Shown here in pieces: positions 34,195-42,923 of a stretch of DNA of 64,000 nt (position 1 is its first letter; each line of letters starts with the position of its first letter). The stretch comes from JBGSMX01 sp963790405 (GTDB taxonomy: Bacteria > Actinomycetota > Coriobacteriia > Anaerosomatales > JAGXFU01): contig CAWBOJ010000005.1 in the NCBI GenBank assembly GCA_963790405.1, forward strand, positions 310,001-374,000, in the 5' to 3' direction. The position numbers and the translations under genes are program-made. Under the pieces are notes generated by a model. That model was given only the letters and a program-made list of their open reading frames with translations, did not search any database and was not told the origin of the DNA.

Positions 34195-34473
34195 CGTGAC
34201 CTCCCGTGTACGTGCGGAATGCGTGCGTTCCGCGGGATCGCTCGTTATTGTAGCCGAGGATGGCGCGGCTGGTGACGGAAGCTTCCTGAAATGGCCAACG
34301 CGTCACCATGTCGTTACAACGGGGTTGTGGCAGCGTCAGGAGCATCCGCTATACTTGCCCATGGGCGTCTCTCGTCCGACCGGCGCGCTTCTTTGGCGCG
34401 ACGGACCGTTGTCCCCCAACGACCGAGCCGTCCGCGATGCGGCACGTGGTTGTGTGCCGCACAAGGAGCGTAC
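34195..34473. promoter_or_regulatory. Divergent intergenic region between murJ and the AP-like gene
   Basis: It holds no gene. On the plus strand a -10 TATACT at 34350-34355 has a TTGTGG at 34325-34330 (19-nt spacing), preceded by a small inverted repeat acaac-ggg-gttgt near 34316-34328 that could bind a regulator. On the minus strand TACAAT (34252-34247) is a possible murJ -10. A GC-rich hairpin (gtccg...cggac) spans about 34374-34407 in the 5' leader of the plus-strand gene. Confidence 0.4.
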
Positions 34474-36831
34474 ATGAGACGCGTCGCGTGCAAGGCGATG
34501 TGTGTGATCGCTATGTCAGTCCTGCTTGTCACGTCTTTGGCGGCGGTCGGTATGACTACGGCCGAAGCTGCCGATACCGCCCCTTCCGGCCGCGTCGTAT
34601 TGGTCCTTGCTCCCTATTTGAGCTGGGCGGATATCACGGAGCAACAGACGCCCACTCTGTATCGCCTTGCGAGCGAAGGCGCGGTCGGCGACATCAACGT
34701 CAACAACCGCAATCGGAGCGCAGGGCAGGATACGCCCGATGAGGGAGCCCTGACGTTCTCGGCAGGCTCGTGGGCTGCAGCCGATGCCCTTGCGCCAGCC
34801 GCGTACTCGGTTGACGAGTACTACGAGGGCGGCACGAGTGCTGAAGCATTCGAACGAATGACCGGTGTGACTGCTGCCGGCCACGAGATCGTCTTTCTCG
34901 GCACGCCGAGAACCCAAAGACTCAATTCGGCCTACACGACTCTGGAGGTCGTCGTCGGCACGCTGGGACAGGCGATCGTGGACGCCGGAGGCGTGACGGC
35001 CGCCGTGGGAAACTCCGACTCGGGCTACGAAGTGCGAGGTCTGTGGCGTAGTCGCCCGGCAGCTATGGTCGCGATGGATGTTGAAGGACGCGTGCGTGTC
35101 GGCGATGTCTCGACGGATCTTCTCGTGAACGATCCCGATTCGCCGTTCGGTTTTCGAACAGACCTTGAGGCGTTCAAGACGGCGTATGCCGCTGCCGAGA
35201 AACGCGTTTCGGACGTGGATGGCCCGTCTCTGATAGTCCTGGACAGCGGTGATTTGCAGCGTGCGTATGAGTTCGCACTCGAAGTCGCGCCTTCGGTCGC
35301 GGACAAGCATCATGCGACCGCCGTTGAAACGCTCGATCAGGTGGTCGCGATGGCTGCGGAAACCTTGCCGGATGACGCAGTGCTGATCGTTGCGCCGCAG
35401 GTGGGCAGCTACCGGGAGAGAAGCTTCGCCGGGCTCGGCCCTATGGTGGTGTCCGGTCGCGGCTGGCGAGGCTACTTGACTTCGTCGTCAACGCAGCGCG
35501 AGGGTCTGGTAACGAACCTCGACATGGCGGCCACCGTGCTCGACTTGCTCGACACCGACGTGCCGACTCGGATTCTCGGCAATCCCATGGGGGCAGATGG
35601 TTCGACGGCCGCCCTCGAGCAGCGGGTATCGCAGTTGGTCGAACTCGATGAGAGTGCCATCGCCATCGACACGGCGAAACCCGCGATCTTGAACGGTTAC
35701 ATCACGTTCACGACACTTGTGCTGCTTGCGGGCGGGTTTGTGCTGCTGCGAGCACGCCGATGGGCTTCGAGCACCGTTCAGGTCGTTTCGTGGATCTTCC
35801 GCAAGACGTTGCTCTTCATTCTCGCCGTGCCGGCCGCGTCGACGTTGATGTTCGTGTTCGATGTGCGACCGCAAGATGCTCAACAGGCGACGGGCATGTT
35901 CGTTGTGGCGACACTGGTCGTGTGGGGAGTCGGACTGTTGCTCGAGCGATTCGCGCCGGTCCGGGTACCGGTGGCGACGCTCAGCCTGTTGTGCGCCTTC
36001 ACGTTGCTCATAGACCAGTGGCTCGGCGCACCGCTGTCATTCAGCAGCTTTCTCGGATACTCACCGCTGCTGGCTGCGCGGTATTACGGCATGGGAAATG
36101 AGGGTGCCGCCCTGTTGTTCGGCGCCGTTTTGGTCGGTTCGTCGTACGTGTTTGACCAGTATCCTGACTCGCGTTGGACAGCCAGTGCCGTGAAGTGGGG
36201 CCTGCCCCTGTTGGGGCTGCTGGTCGTTGTGACTGCCGCCGCGCCGTTCTGGGGTGCCAATGTCGGCGTGGCCGCGTGGGGCGTGGTCGGTTTCGCAGTT
36301 GCCTGGGCGCTCATGAACGGATACCGGCTGTCTTGGCGTTTGATGCTGGCAGTGCTTCTGGTCATCGTGATGATCGTAGGCGTGTTCTCGTTCGTGGACC
36401 TGGCAGCCAGCAAGGGCTCCCAGACGCACTTGGCTCGAGCGTGGTCCAGCGCTGCCTCCGGAGGCATCGGCGAGCTGTGGCTCATTGTCGTTCGCAAGGC
36501 GGAGACGAACTTGCGTGTCCTCACACGAACGAACTGGTCGTATCTGCTCGTAGTGGTTCTCGGGTTCCTCGGCTTCATGCGATGGCGTCCGCAAGGCGAC
36601 TTTGCTGCCACTCTAGATGAGAATCCATATTTCTCCGCAGCAATGGCGGCGTGTCTGATCGGCGGTGCGGCAGCGTATCTGACGGAGGATTCGGGAATCG
36701 TGATTCCTGCGTTGATCATGCTCTATATCGGTGCGGGAATTCTGTACCTCATGCTGCACCGACTTATTGCAGGCGGCTCAGCCTCTTCTGACGCCACCGA
36801 GCGCACATCTACGGACTTGGCATCTCTGTGA
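34474..36831 (+). CDS. Polytopic membrane protein with extracytoplasmic alkaline-phosphatase-like domain
   Basis: A 785-residue protein. It has a signal peptide (about 1-33, ending AEA), an extracytoplasmic domain of about 370 residues with an alkaline-phosphatase-superfamily layout (RVVLVLAPYLSWADI then TPTLYRLASEGAVG; later PQVGSY), then about ten membrane helices from residue 410 with the conserved-looking YYGMGNEGAALLFGA. The normal metal-binding Asp after the first strand is replaced by APYLSW. ATG 34474 has AAGGAG 5 nt upstream. It overlaps the next gene by 4 nt. A role in cell-envelope polymer modification or transport is inferred from neighbours; the family is uncharacterised. Confidence 0.75.
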   Translation: MRRVACKAMCVIAMSVLLVTSLAAVGMTTAEAADTAPSGRVVLVLAPYLSWADITEQQTPTLYRLASEGAVGDINVNNRNRSAGQDTPDEGALTFSAGSWAAADALAPAAYSVDEYYEGGTSAEAFERMTGVTAAGHEIVFLGTPRTQRLNSAYTTLEVVVGTLGQAIVDAGGVTAAVGNSDSGYEVRGLWRSRPAAMVAMDVEGRVRVGDVSTDLLVNDPDSPFGFRTDLEAFKTAYAAAEKRVSDVDGPSLIVLDSGDLQRAYEFALEVAPSVADKHHATAVETLDQVVAMAAETLPDDAVLIVAPQVGSYRERSFAGLGPMVVSGRGWRGYLTSSSTQREGLVTNLDMAATVLDLLDTDVPTRILGNPMGADGSTAALEQRVSQLVELDESAIAIDTAKPAILNGYITFTTLVLLAGGFVLLRARRWASSTVQVVSWIFRKTLLFILAVPAASTLMFVFDVRPQDAQQATGMFVVATLVVWGVGLLLERFAPVRVPVATLSLLCAFTLLIDQWLGAPLSFSSFLGYSPLLAARYYGMGNEGAALLFGAVLVGSSYVFDQYPDSRWTASAVKWGLPLLGLLVVVTAAAPFWGANVGVAAWGVVGFAVAWALMNGYRLSWRLMLAVLLVIVMIVGVFSFVDLAASKGSQTHLARAWSSAASGGIGELWLIVVRKAETNLRVLTRTNWSYLLVVVLGFLGFMRWRPQGDFAATLDENPYFSAAMAACLIGGAAAYLTEDSGIVIPALIMLYIGAGILYLMLHRLIAGGSASSDATERTSTDLASL

Positions 36832-37822
36832 CGTGGGCAGCTGCCATAGGCGTCGCCCTTCTCCTGGGCGTGGGTGTTCCATGGCTAGGAATCCGCATGC
36901 TCGTGCCGGTGTTGGCCGACGGTCGACTTGTGGCCAACTATCGAGGCCGAGAGGTGTTTCTTGGGCTCGGCATCGCCTGGTTGCTATGGGCAGGTGCTGC
37001 AATCGTCGGTGGAGTCGTCATCTCCTCTATCCTGTCGTCGCCGGCGTTTGCTAGCGGGGAAGCGGGTTCTGTCGTCGCAGTCTTGACGCTTGCCGGGCCG
37101 TTGGCGCTCGTGGCATTTGCGCTCGGTGTCGTGGACGATGCGTATGGTTCGTCGGATGCGCGTGGGTTTCGTGGGCATCTGCGAGCGCTCGCGCACGGGC
37201 ACATGTCGACCGGAATGTTGAAACTCATCGGGATCTCGGCCGCCTCGCTTGTCGTGGGTCTGATCCTTTCCGGTGTCGCTCCATGGGTCGACGCCGGAGG
37301 GGACGTGGGTCCGGCGAGGCTTGGCGTGGGTGTTTTGGGTGGTGCCGCGATAGCGCTCACATCGAACTTCGTGAACCTTCTGGATCTGAGGCCTGGTCGT
37401 GCACTCAAGGCTACGTTGTGCTCGGGCTACTGGGCGTTGCTTCGGTCGCGGTTCTGCTGCCGTCACTGACAGCGGTCACTCCGGCGCTATCGACGGCATT
37501 GGGCGCACGGCTAGTCGACGTGGTGGTGCTTGCGCTGTTCGTCTTCGGCCCCGTGATTGCAGTGTGGGGCCACGACTTGGGCGAGCGCGGAATGCTTGGC
37601 GATGCGGGAGCCAACCCGATGGGCGCGGTCGCCGGGATGTTGATCGTGATTGGATTGCCTCTGTGGGGACTTGTCGCGTACTTCGCGCTCATGTTGGGTC
37701 TCAGTCTCACAAGTGAGCGCGTGTCGTTTTCGCGTGTGATCGAGCAGAACGCCACGCTGCGTTGGCTCGACGGGCTTGGTAGGCTACACGCCGAGAATTC
37801 CTCGGCAGGTACGTCAGATTAG
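36828..37822 (+). CDS. MraY/WecA-like prenyl-phosphate sugar-phosphate transferase (one frameshift)
   Basis: A GT4-type membrane transferase of about ten helices. Motifs: LGVVDDAYG (the paired Asp), NFVNLLDLRPGRALKA and GERGMLGDAGANPMGA. These fit the D-D-D architecture of the superfamily, but the DLRPGRA motif differs from MraY and WecA. The GTG overlaps the upstream gene by 4 nt. The frame shifts by -1 near 37410-37413 inside the DLRPGRALKA-YVV junction; restoring one base gives 331 residues ending at 37822. It probably links a sugar phosphate to undecaprenyl phosphate; the sugar is unknown. Confidence 0.8.
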
Positions 37823-37857
37823 GACGAAATGCGGCTCCAGAGTGTCAGAGCCGAGGG

Positions 37858-37863
37858 TATAGT
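37858..37863 (+). promoter_or_regulatory. Possible -10 element and hairpin upstream of pyrG
   Basis: TATAGT lies 43 nt before pyrG. A 6-bp hairpin cggctc/gagccg at 37832-37853 sits just upstream and could end the preceding transcript. No convincing -35 is seen. Confidence 0.35.
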
Positions 37864-37905
37864 GAACGTGTGCGCGGCAACCAAACGGGAGGATGAAGGG
37901 CTCAT

Positions 37906-39519
37906 ATGGCAAAGCACATCTTCGTGACCGGAGGCGTTGTGAGTTCGCTCGGCAAGGGCATCACGGCTGCATCGCTGGGCCGTTTGCTCAAGGCCAGGGG
38001 TCTCAAAGTAACCATCCAAAAACTGGACCCGTATCTCAACGTTGATCCCGGTACGATGAGCCCCTTCCAGCACGGCGAGGTTTTCGTGACCGATGACGGG
38101 GGAGAGACCGATCTCGACCTCGGACACTACGAGCGCTTCATTGACGAGTCGCTTTCACGTGACTGCAATGTCACGGCCGGGTCGGTGTACTCCACGATTG
38201 TGACCAAGGAACGCAGAGGCGACTTCCTTGGGGGAACAGTGCAGGTCATCCCTCACGTGACCAATGAGATCAAGGACCGGATTCTGCGGCTGGCCGAGCA
38301 GACACAGCCCGATGTGATTCTCACCGAAGTCGGCGGGACGGTCGGAGACATCGAGTCGCTACCGTTTCTTGAGGCCATTCGACAGCTTCGCAAGGATCAG
38401 GGGCGCGAGAACGTGTGCTATATCCACGTCACCCTCGTGCCCTACCTTGCAGCGAGTGCCGAACTCAAGACCAAGCCGACCCAGCACTCCGTCAAGGAAC
38501 TCCGCTCGATCGGTATTCAGCCCGACTTCATCGTGTGCCGCTCGGATCGACCGATCGACGCGGGCATCCGACGCAAGATCGCGCTGTTCTGCGACGTCGA
38601 TCCGGGAGCGGTCATATCCGCACAGGACGCGCGGAGCATCTACGAGGTGCCGCTGACTCTGAGCGAGCAGGGATTGGACGAGATGGTCATCGAACGGCTC
38701 GCGCTCGAATGCGGACAGCCGGACATGCGGGAATGGGCTGCATTTGTGGCGCACTCGGCGGCCCTGGCCAAAGAGGTCGACATCGCTCTCGTGGGCAAGT
38801 ACGTACAGCTTCCCGACGCGTACCTGTCTGTGAATGAAGCGCTCAATCACGCGGGCATCCATCATGATCACAAGGTGAATATCCACTGGGTCGATGCCGA
38901 GTCGCTCACTCCCGAAGAAGTCGATGCGGTGCTTTCCGAGATGGATGGCATACTCGTTCCCGGCGGTTTCGGAATCCGTGGTATTGAGGGCAAGGTCCGC
39001 GCGGCTCGCTATGCGCGAGAGAATCAACTGCCCTACCTGGGGATCTGTCTTGGTATGCAGGTGGCAGTCGTCGAGTTCGCCCGCCACATCGCCGGGCTGG
39101 AGGGTGCGAATTCCGCCGAATTCGACCCGGTGACCGAGCATCCCGTGATCGACCTCATGCGCGACCAACACGATGTCGCCGACATGGGTGGGACGATGCG
39201 GCTTGGTGCCTACCCATGCAAAGTAGTCGCTGGGACCAAGGGACACGAGATCTACGGCGAAGAGGTCATCTATGAACGTCATCGTCATCGCTACGAAGTG
39301 AACAACGCATACCGGCAGCAGCTCGTCGATGCCGGTTTGGTGATAAGCGGTCTGTCTCCTGACGAGAAGCTTGTCGAGATGGTCGAGCTGCCCGATCACC
39401 CGTGGTTCGTCGGCAATCAGGGGCATCCGGAGTTCAAGAGCAGGCCGGAGAGGCCTGCCCCGCTGTTCCGCGACTTTATCGGTGCGGCCGTCCAGCGGCG
39501 TGCGGTGCGGGGGGCATAG
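37906..39519 (+). CDS. pyrG: CTP synthase
   Basis: A 537-residue glutamine-dependent enzyme that makes CTP from UTP. The N-terminal synthase domain starts HIFVTGGVVSSLGKGITAASLG, with LDPYLNVDPGTMSPFQHGE and the DLDLGHYERF motif. The C-terminal glutaminase domain has LGICLGMQ with the nucleophilic Cys and a terminal HPEFKSRP. The ATG has GGAGG upstream. Full length, no anomalies. Confidence 0.97.
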   Translation: MAKHIFVTGGVVSSLGKGITAASLGRLLKARGLKVTIQKLDPYLNVDPGTMSPFQHGEVFVTDDGGETDLDLGHYERFIDESLSRDCNVTAGSVYSTIVTKERRGDFLGGTVQVIPHVTNEIKDRILRLAEQTQPDVILTEVGGTVGDIESLPFLEAIRQLRKDQGRENVCYIHVTLVPYLAASAELKTKPTQHSVKELRSIGIQPDFIVCRSDRPIDAGIRRKIALFCDVDPGAVISAQDARSIYEVPLTLSEQGLDEMVIERLALECGQPDMREWAAFVAHSAALAKEVDIALVGKYVQLPDAYLSVNEALNHAGIHHDHKVNIHWVDAESLTPEEVDAVLSEMDGILVPGGFGIRGIEGKVRAARYARENQLPYLGICLGMQVAVVEFARHIAGLEGANSAEFDPVTEHPVIDLMRDQHDVADMGGTMRLGAYPCKVVAGTKGHEIYGEEVIYERHRHRYEVNNAYRQQLVDAGLVISGLSPDEKLVEMVELPDHPWFVGNQGHPEFKSRPERPAPLFRDFIGAAVQRRAVRGA

Positions 39520-39523
39520 ACTC

Positions 39524-40642
39524 ATGTCAACCGAGGAGGAACGTGTCCTGGATACGTTCCTTGACCTTGTCAGGATAGACAGCCCTTCGGGTGAAGAGGA
39601 TCAAGTCGCGGAGTACTGCGAGCGTGCCCTGAACGAGATGGGCTTCGACGTCACGTTCGATGAATCCCGGTCTCGTACTGCATCCAACACGGGCAATCTC
39701 ATCGCACGACTTGAGGGCACAAGCGGGCACACGCTCATGTTGAGCGCCCACATGGACTGCGTTGAGCCGTGTCGTGGCATCGAGCCTGTGGTTGCGAACG
39801 GACGCGTGTCGAGCTCGGGGGAGACCGTCTTGGGGGCGGACGACAAAGCCGGCATCGCTGCCATTCTCGAGGCCGCACGACGAATCATCGCTGCCGCAGG
39901 ACCGCGTCCGACCCTGATGGTTGTTCTGACTGTGAGCGAAGAGACAGGTCTTACGGGGGCCAAGGCTCTTGACTTGCCGGCACTCGACGCCGATATGTGT
40001 CTAGTTCTCGATGCTGATGGTCGCCCAGGCGGTATCGTTATCGCCGCCCCGACGCACTACACCTTCTTGGCCACGTTTCACGGGCAAGCTGCGCACGCGG
40101 GTGTCGCGCCGGAGCAGGGCATATCGGCAATCGCCATGGCATCGAAGGCCATCTGCTCGATGGAGCTGGGACGTCTCGACGAGATGAGTACTGCGAATAT
40201 CGGGAGCATCGAGGGCGGTACGGCGACCAATGTAATCCCTGCGAGCACATCTCTCACAGGCGAGTGTCGTTCTCTCGACATCCGCCGCGCCGAGGAGATC
40301 AAGCAACGCATGGAACATGCGATGCACGACGCGGCTGAGGCAGCCGGGGGTCGGCTCGAGATAGCATGGACCCGGGAGTACGTGGGCTTCTCATTCGACG
40401 AGAACGCCGACGTGGTGCGCGCGGTATCAGATGCAGCGACGAACGCCGGTCTCATCCCCTGCACTCTCAAGACCGGGGGTGGTAGCGACGGCAACGTATT
40501 CGCCGAAGCCGGTATCCCCACGCTGGTGCTGTCGTGCGGCATGAGTTCGGTGCACAGCACTTCCGAGAGCATTGCGGTCGAAGATCTGTACTCCATGGTC
40601 GATTTCGTCCAGGCCGTAGCGGTCGGCATGGCTGGCGGCTGA
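39524..40642 (+). CDS. M20 family metallopeptidase (PepT-like)
   Basis: A 372-residue zinc peptidase. Metal ligands are visible in LSAHMDCV (His, Asp), LGADDKAG (Asp), SEETGLTG (Glu-Glu) and the C-terminal SCGMSSVHSTSE (His). A dimerisation/lid domain sits at about 175-290 (FHGQAAHAGVAPEQG). It probably acts on di- or tripeptides in the cytoplasm; substrate is not deducible. It starts 4 nt after pyrG and is 2 nt from the DUF3866 gene. Confidence 0.85.
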   Translation: MSTEEERVLDTFLDLVRIDSPSGEEDQVAEYCERALNEMGFDVTFDESRSRTASNTGNLIARLEGTSGHTLMLSAHMDCVEPCRGIEPVVANGRVSSSGETVLGADDKAGIAAILEAARRIIAAAGPRPTLMVVLTVSEETGLTGAKALDLPALDADMCLVLDADGRPGGIVIAAPTHYTFLATFHGQAAHAGVAPEQGISAIAMASKAICSMELGRLDEMSTANIGSIEGGTATNVIPASTSLTGECRSLDIRRAEEIKQRMEHAMHDAAEAAGGRLEIAWTREYVGFSFDENADVVRAVSDAATNAGLIPCTLKTGGGSDGNVFAEAGIPTLVLSCGMSSVHSTSESIAVEDLYSMVDFVQAVAVGMAGG

Positions 40643-40644
40643 CG

Positions 40645-41766
40645 ATGCGCCTGGTATGGGGCATCGTTCGTTCCATCGACGAGGACAGGGCGGAGATTCA
40701 GCGGCTTGAAGTAGCCTTGGACGATCGCAGCGTCGGTACCGCGATCTCGTATCCGGGCTTGTCTGGGCGCTGTTCTGTGTCGGATCGCGTGCTTCTGAAC
40801 ACAACGGCCGTCGGACTCAGGCTTGGTACTGGCGGCACGCACTTCGTGATCGCACGTTTGGGAGAGGGCGAAGGCACGCCCCTGGACGACCCCTCTGGCG
40901 GCCACATCATGAAGCTGCGCTACACCCCTATGCAGATGGATGTCTTGACCGTCGAGGAGCAAGACAGCCCCCATCACGACATCATGCGGCGCGTAGAGTC
41001 GTTGGACGGCCTGCCGGTGGCATGCTGTGGTCTCCACAGCCAGGTTCCGCTGGTCGCGGCAGCGGTGAAGCATGTTGATCCCGACCTCAAGGTCGCGTAC
41101 GTCATGACGGACGATGCGGCACTTCCGCTGTGTTTGTCTGAAGTAGTGCGCTCGTCTATCGAAGCCGGGCTGATCGACACGACCATCTCTTGTGGGCATG
41201 CGTTCGGGGGCGAGCTGGAGGCCGTGAACCTTCATTCCGGACTGCTGGCAGCGCGCCATGTCGCGCGAGCTGATGTCGCTGTGGCCGCAATCGGCCCCGG
41301 GGTCGTTGGCACCGCCACTCCGTTCGGGCATGGCGGAATCTCGCAAGGTGAGGCGCTCAACGCAGTCGCGGCACTTGGGGGCGAGCCGGTTGCAACGCTG
41401 AGGGCATCTATCGCCGACGTGCGGCCGCGACACCGTGGTGTGAGTCATCACACGTTGACCGCTCTAACCCGAATCGCGGCGTCACAAGTCATTGTCGCCG
41501 TGCCAACGCTCCCCGACGAGTATGCTGATGAGATCGAAGGGATTCTCGAAGATGCAGGTGTGTGGGAACGTCACATCAGGGCGGTCAGTGCAATCGGGTC
41601 TGATGTCTTGCCTTCCACGCGAGGAGTGGAAGTGCGGAGTATGGGGCGTGGAATGTCCGAAGACCCGGTCTTCTTCGCGTGTGCGTTTGCGGCCGGGGAT
41701 GTGTGTGCCAAGATCGCGCACGGTGCCCAGTATCTAGGCAACGCTTCTGGCGAAAGGGGATGGTGA
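40645..41766 (+). CDS. DUF3866 family protein
   Basis: A 373-residue conserved actinobacterial protein. Recognisable stretches are VWGIVRSI, GTGGTHFVIA, KLRYTPMQMDVLTVEEQDSPHH, IGPGVVGTATPFGHGGISQGEALNA and RHRGVSHHTLTALTRIA. Histidine-rich conserved motifs suggest a metal-dependent or nucleotide-related enzyme, but no activity is known to me. ATG 40645 lies 2 nt after the peptidase stop. It precedes alanine dehydrogenase. Confidence 0.82.
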   Translation: MRLVWGIVRSIDEDRAEIQRLEVALDDRSVGTAISYPGLSGRCSVSDRVLLNTTAVGLRLGTGGTHFVIARLGEGEGTPLDDPSGGHIMKLRYTPMQMDVLTVEEQDSPHHDIMRRVESLDGLPVACCGLHSQVPLVAAAVKHVDPDLKVAYVMTDDAALPLCLSEVVRSSIEAGLIDTTISCGHAFGGELEAVNLHSGLLAARHVARADVAVAAIGPGVVGTATPFGHGGISQGEALNAVAALGGEPVATLRASIADVRPRHRGVSHHTLTALTRIAASQVIVAVPTLPDEYADEIEGILEDAGVWERHIRAVSAIGSDVLPSTRGVEVRSMGRGMSEDPVFFACAFAAGDVCAKIAHGAQYLGNASGERGW

Positions 41767-41768
41767 GC

Positions 41769-42896
41769 ATGATCGTAGGTGTCCCTCGGGAGATCAAGAA
41801 CAATGAGTTTCGCGTGGCCATGACACCGGCCGGCTGTCGAGAGCTTGTCGAGCACGGGCACAGCATCTTGCTGGAGCGTGAAGCGGGCATCGGCTCCTCG
41901 TTTGAGGACGGCGAGTACGCTGGCGCCGGGGCCGAGATAGTGGAGACCGCCGCTGAGATTTTCGATCGTGCAGAGCTTATTCTCAAGGTGAAAGAGCCGC
42001 AGGCGCCGGAGATAGAGATGCTTCGCGATGATCACGTGCTGTTCACGTATCTGCATCTCGCTCCCGATCGGCTTCAGACCGACGGTCTGATCAAGAGTGG
42101 CGCGACTTGCATTGCCTACGAGACCGTCGAACTGCCTTCGGGAGCACTGCCCTTGCTCGCGCCGATGTCCGAGGTTGCCGGGCGCATGGCTGCCCAGGTG
42201 GGAGCGGAGTACCTTCTCAAGCCTATGGGTGGCCGCGGAATGTTGATGGGCGGCGTCCCGGGCGTGCTTCCTGCGAACGTTGTCGTTCTCGGTGCTGGCG
42301 TTGTGGGTATGAATGCGGCCTATATAGCGGTTGGCATGGGTGCCCGAGTCACCGTGCTTGACGTGAATATGGACCGGCTCAAGTACATCGATGATCTGTG
42401 GGGCAATCGGATCGGCACGCTGTACTCTCTGCGGCACAACATCGAGCAGGCGGTGTACGACGCCGACCTTGTCGTCGGCGCCGTGTTGCTCACGGGGGCG
42501 CGTGCTCCGTGGCTCGTGACTGCGGATATGCTCCCACACATGAAGAGGGGTTCGGTCATCGTCGATGTCTCTGTAGACCAAGGTGGATGTGTTGAGACGA
42601 CACACCCGACCACGCATAGCGATCCGACATACGTCGTGGACGGGGTTCTGCACTACGGTGTGGCGAACATGCCCGGTGCTGTGCCCAACACGTCGACCCT
42701 GGCGCTGACGAATGCTACGCTCCGCTACGTCTTGTCGCTGGCTAACAAGGGTTGGCGTCAAGCCGCCGCCGACGATCCAGTGCTTGCCAAGGGTGTGAAC
42801 GTGAGCGGTGGTCTGCTTGTGAATCATGCGGTAGCTGATGCCCATGGGTTGGACTTCACTGCTCTCGCTGACGTGCCAGGAGTCTCGCCGCAGTAG
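41769..42896 (+). CDS. ald: Alanine dehydrogenase
   Basis: A 375-residue NAD-dependent enzyme interconverting L-alanine and pyruvate plus ammonia. It has GVPREIKNNEFRVAMTPAG, KVKEPQ with the catalytic Lys, the Rossmann loop VVVLGAGVVGMNAAYIAVGMGA, and DVSVDQGGCVETTHPTTHSDP. ATG 41769 fits the family start and has AAAGGGG 9 nt upstream. It could supply alanine for peptidoglycan or use it as a nitrogen source. Confidence 0.95.
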   Translation: MIVGVPREIKNNEFRVAMTPAGCRELVEHGHSILLEREAGIGSSFEDGEYAGAGAEIVETAAEIFDRAELILKVKEPQAPEIEMLRDDHVLFTYLHLAPDRLQTDGLIKSGATCIAYETVELPSGALPLLAPMSEVAGRMAAQVGAEYLLKPMGGRGMLMGGVPGVLPANVVVLGAGVVGMNAAYIAVGMGARVTVLDVNMDRLKYIDDLWGNRIGTLYSLRHNIEQAVYDADLVVGAVLLTGARAPWLVTADMLPHMKRGSVIVDVSVDQGGCVETTHPTTHSDPTYVVDGVLHYGVANMPGAVPNTSTLALTNATLRYVLSLANKGWRQAAADDPVLAKGVNVSGGLLVNHAVADAHGLDFTALADVPGVSPQ

Positions 42897-42923
42897 TGCG
42901 TCGGGCGTCGAGGATCGGTGCAC

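Noticed and set aside
38359..39525. A 388-codon minus-strand frame opposite pyrG
   Set aside because: Shadow of a GC-rich, highly conserved coding strand; no motifs or ribosome site.
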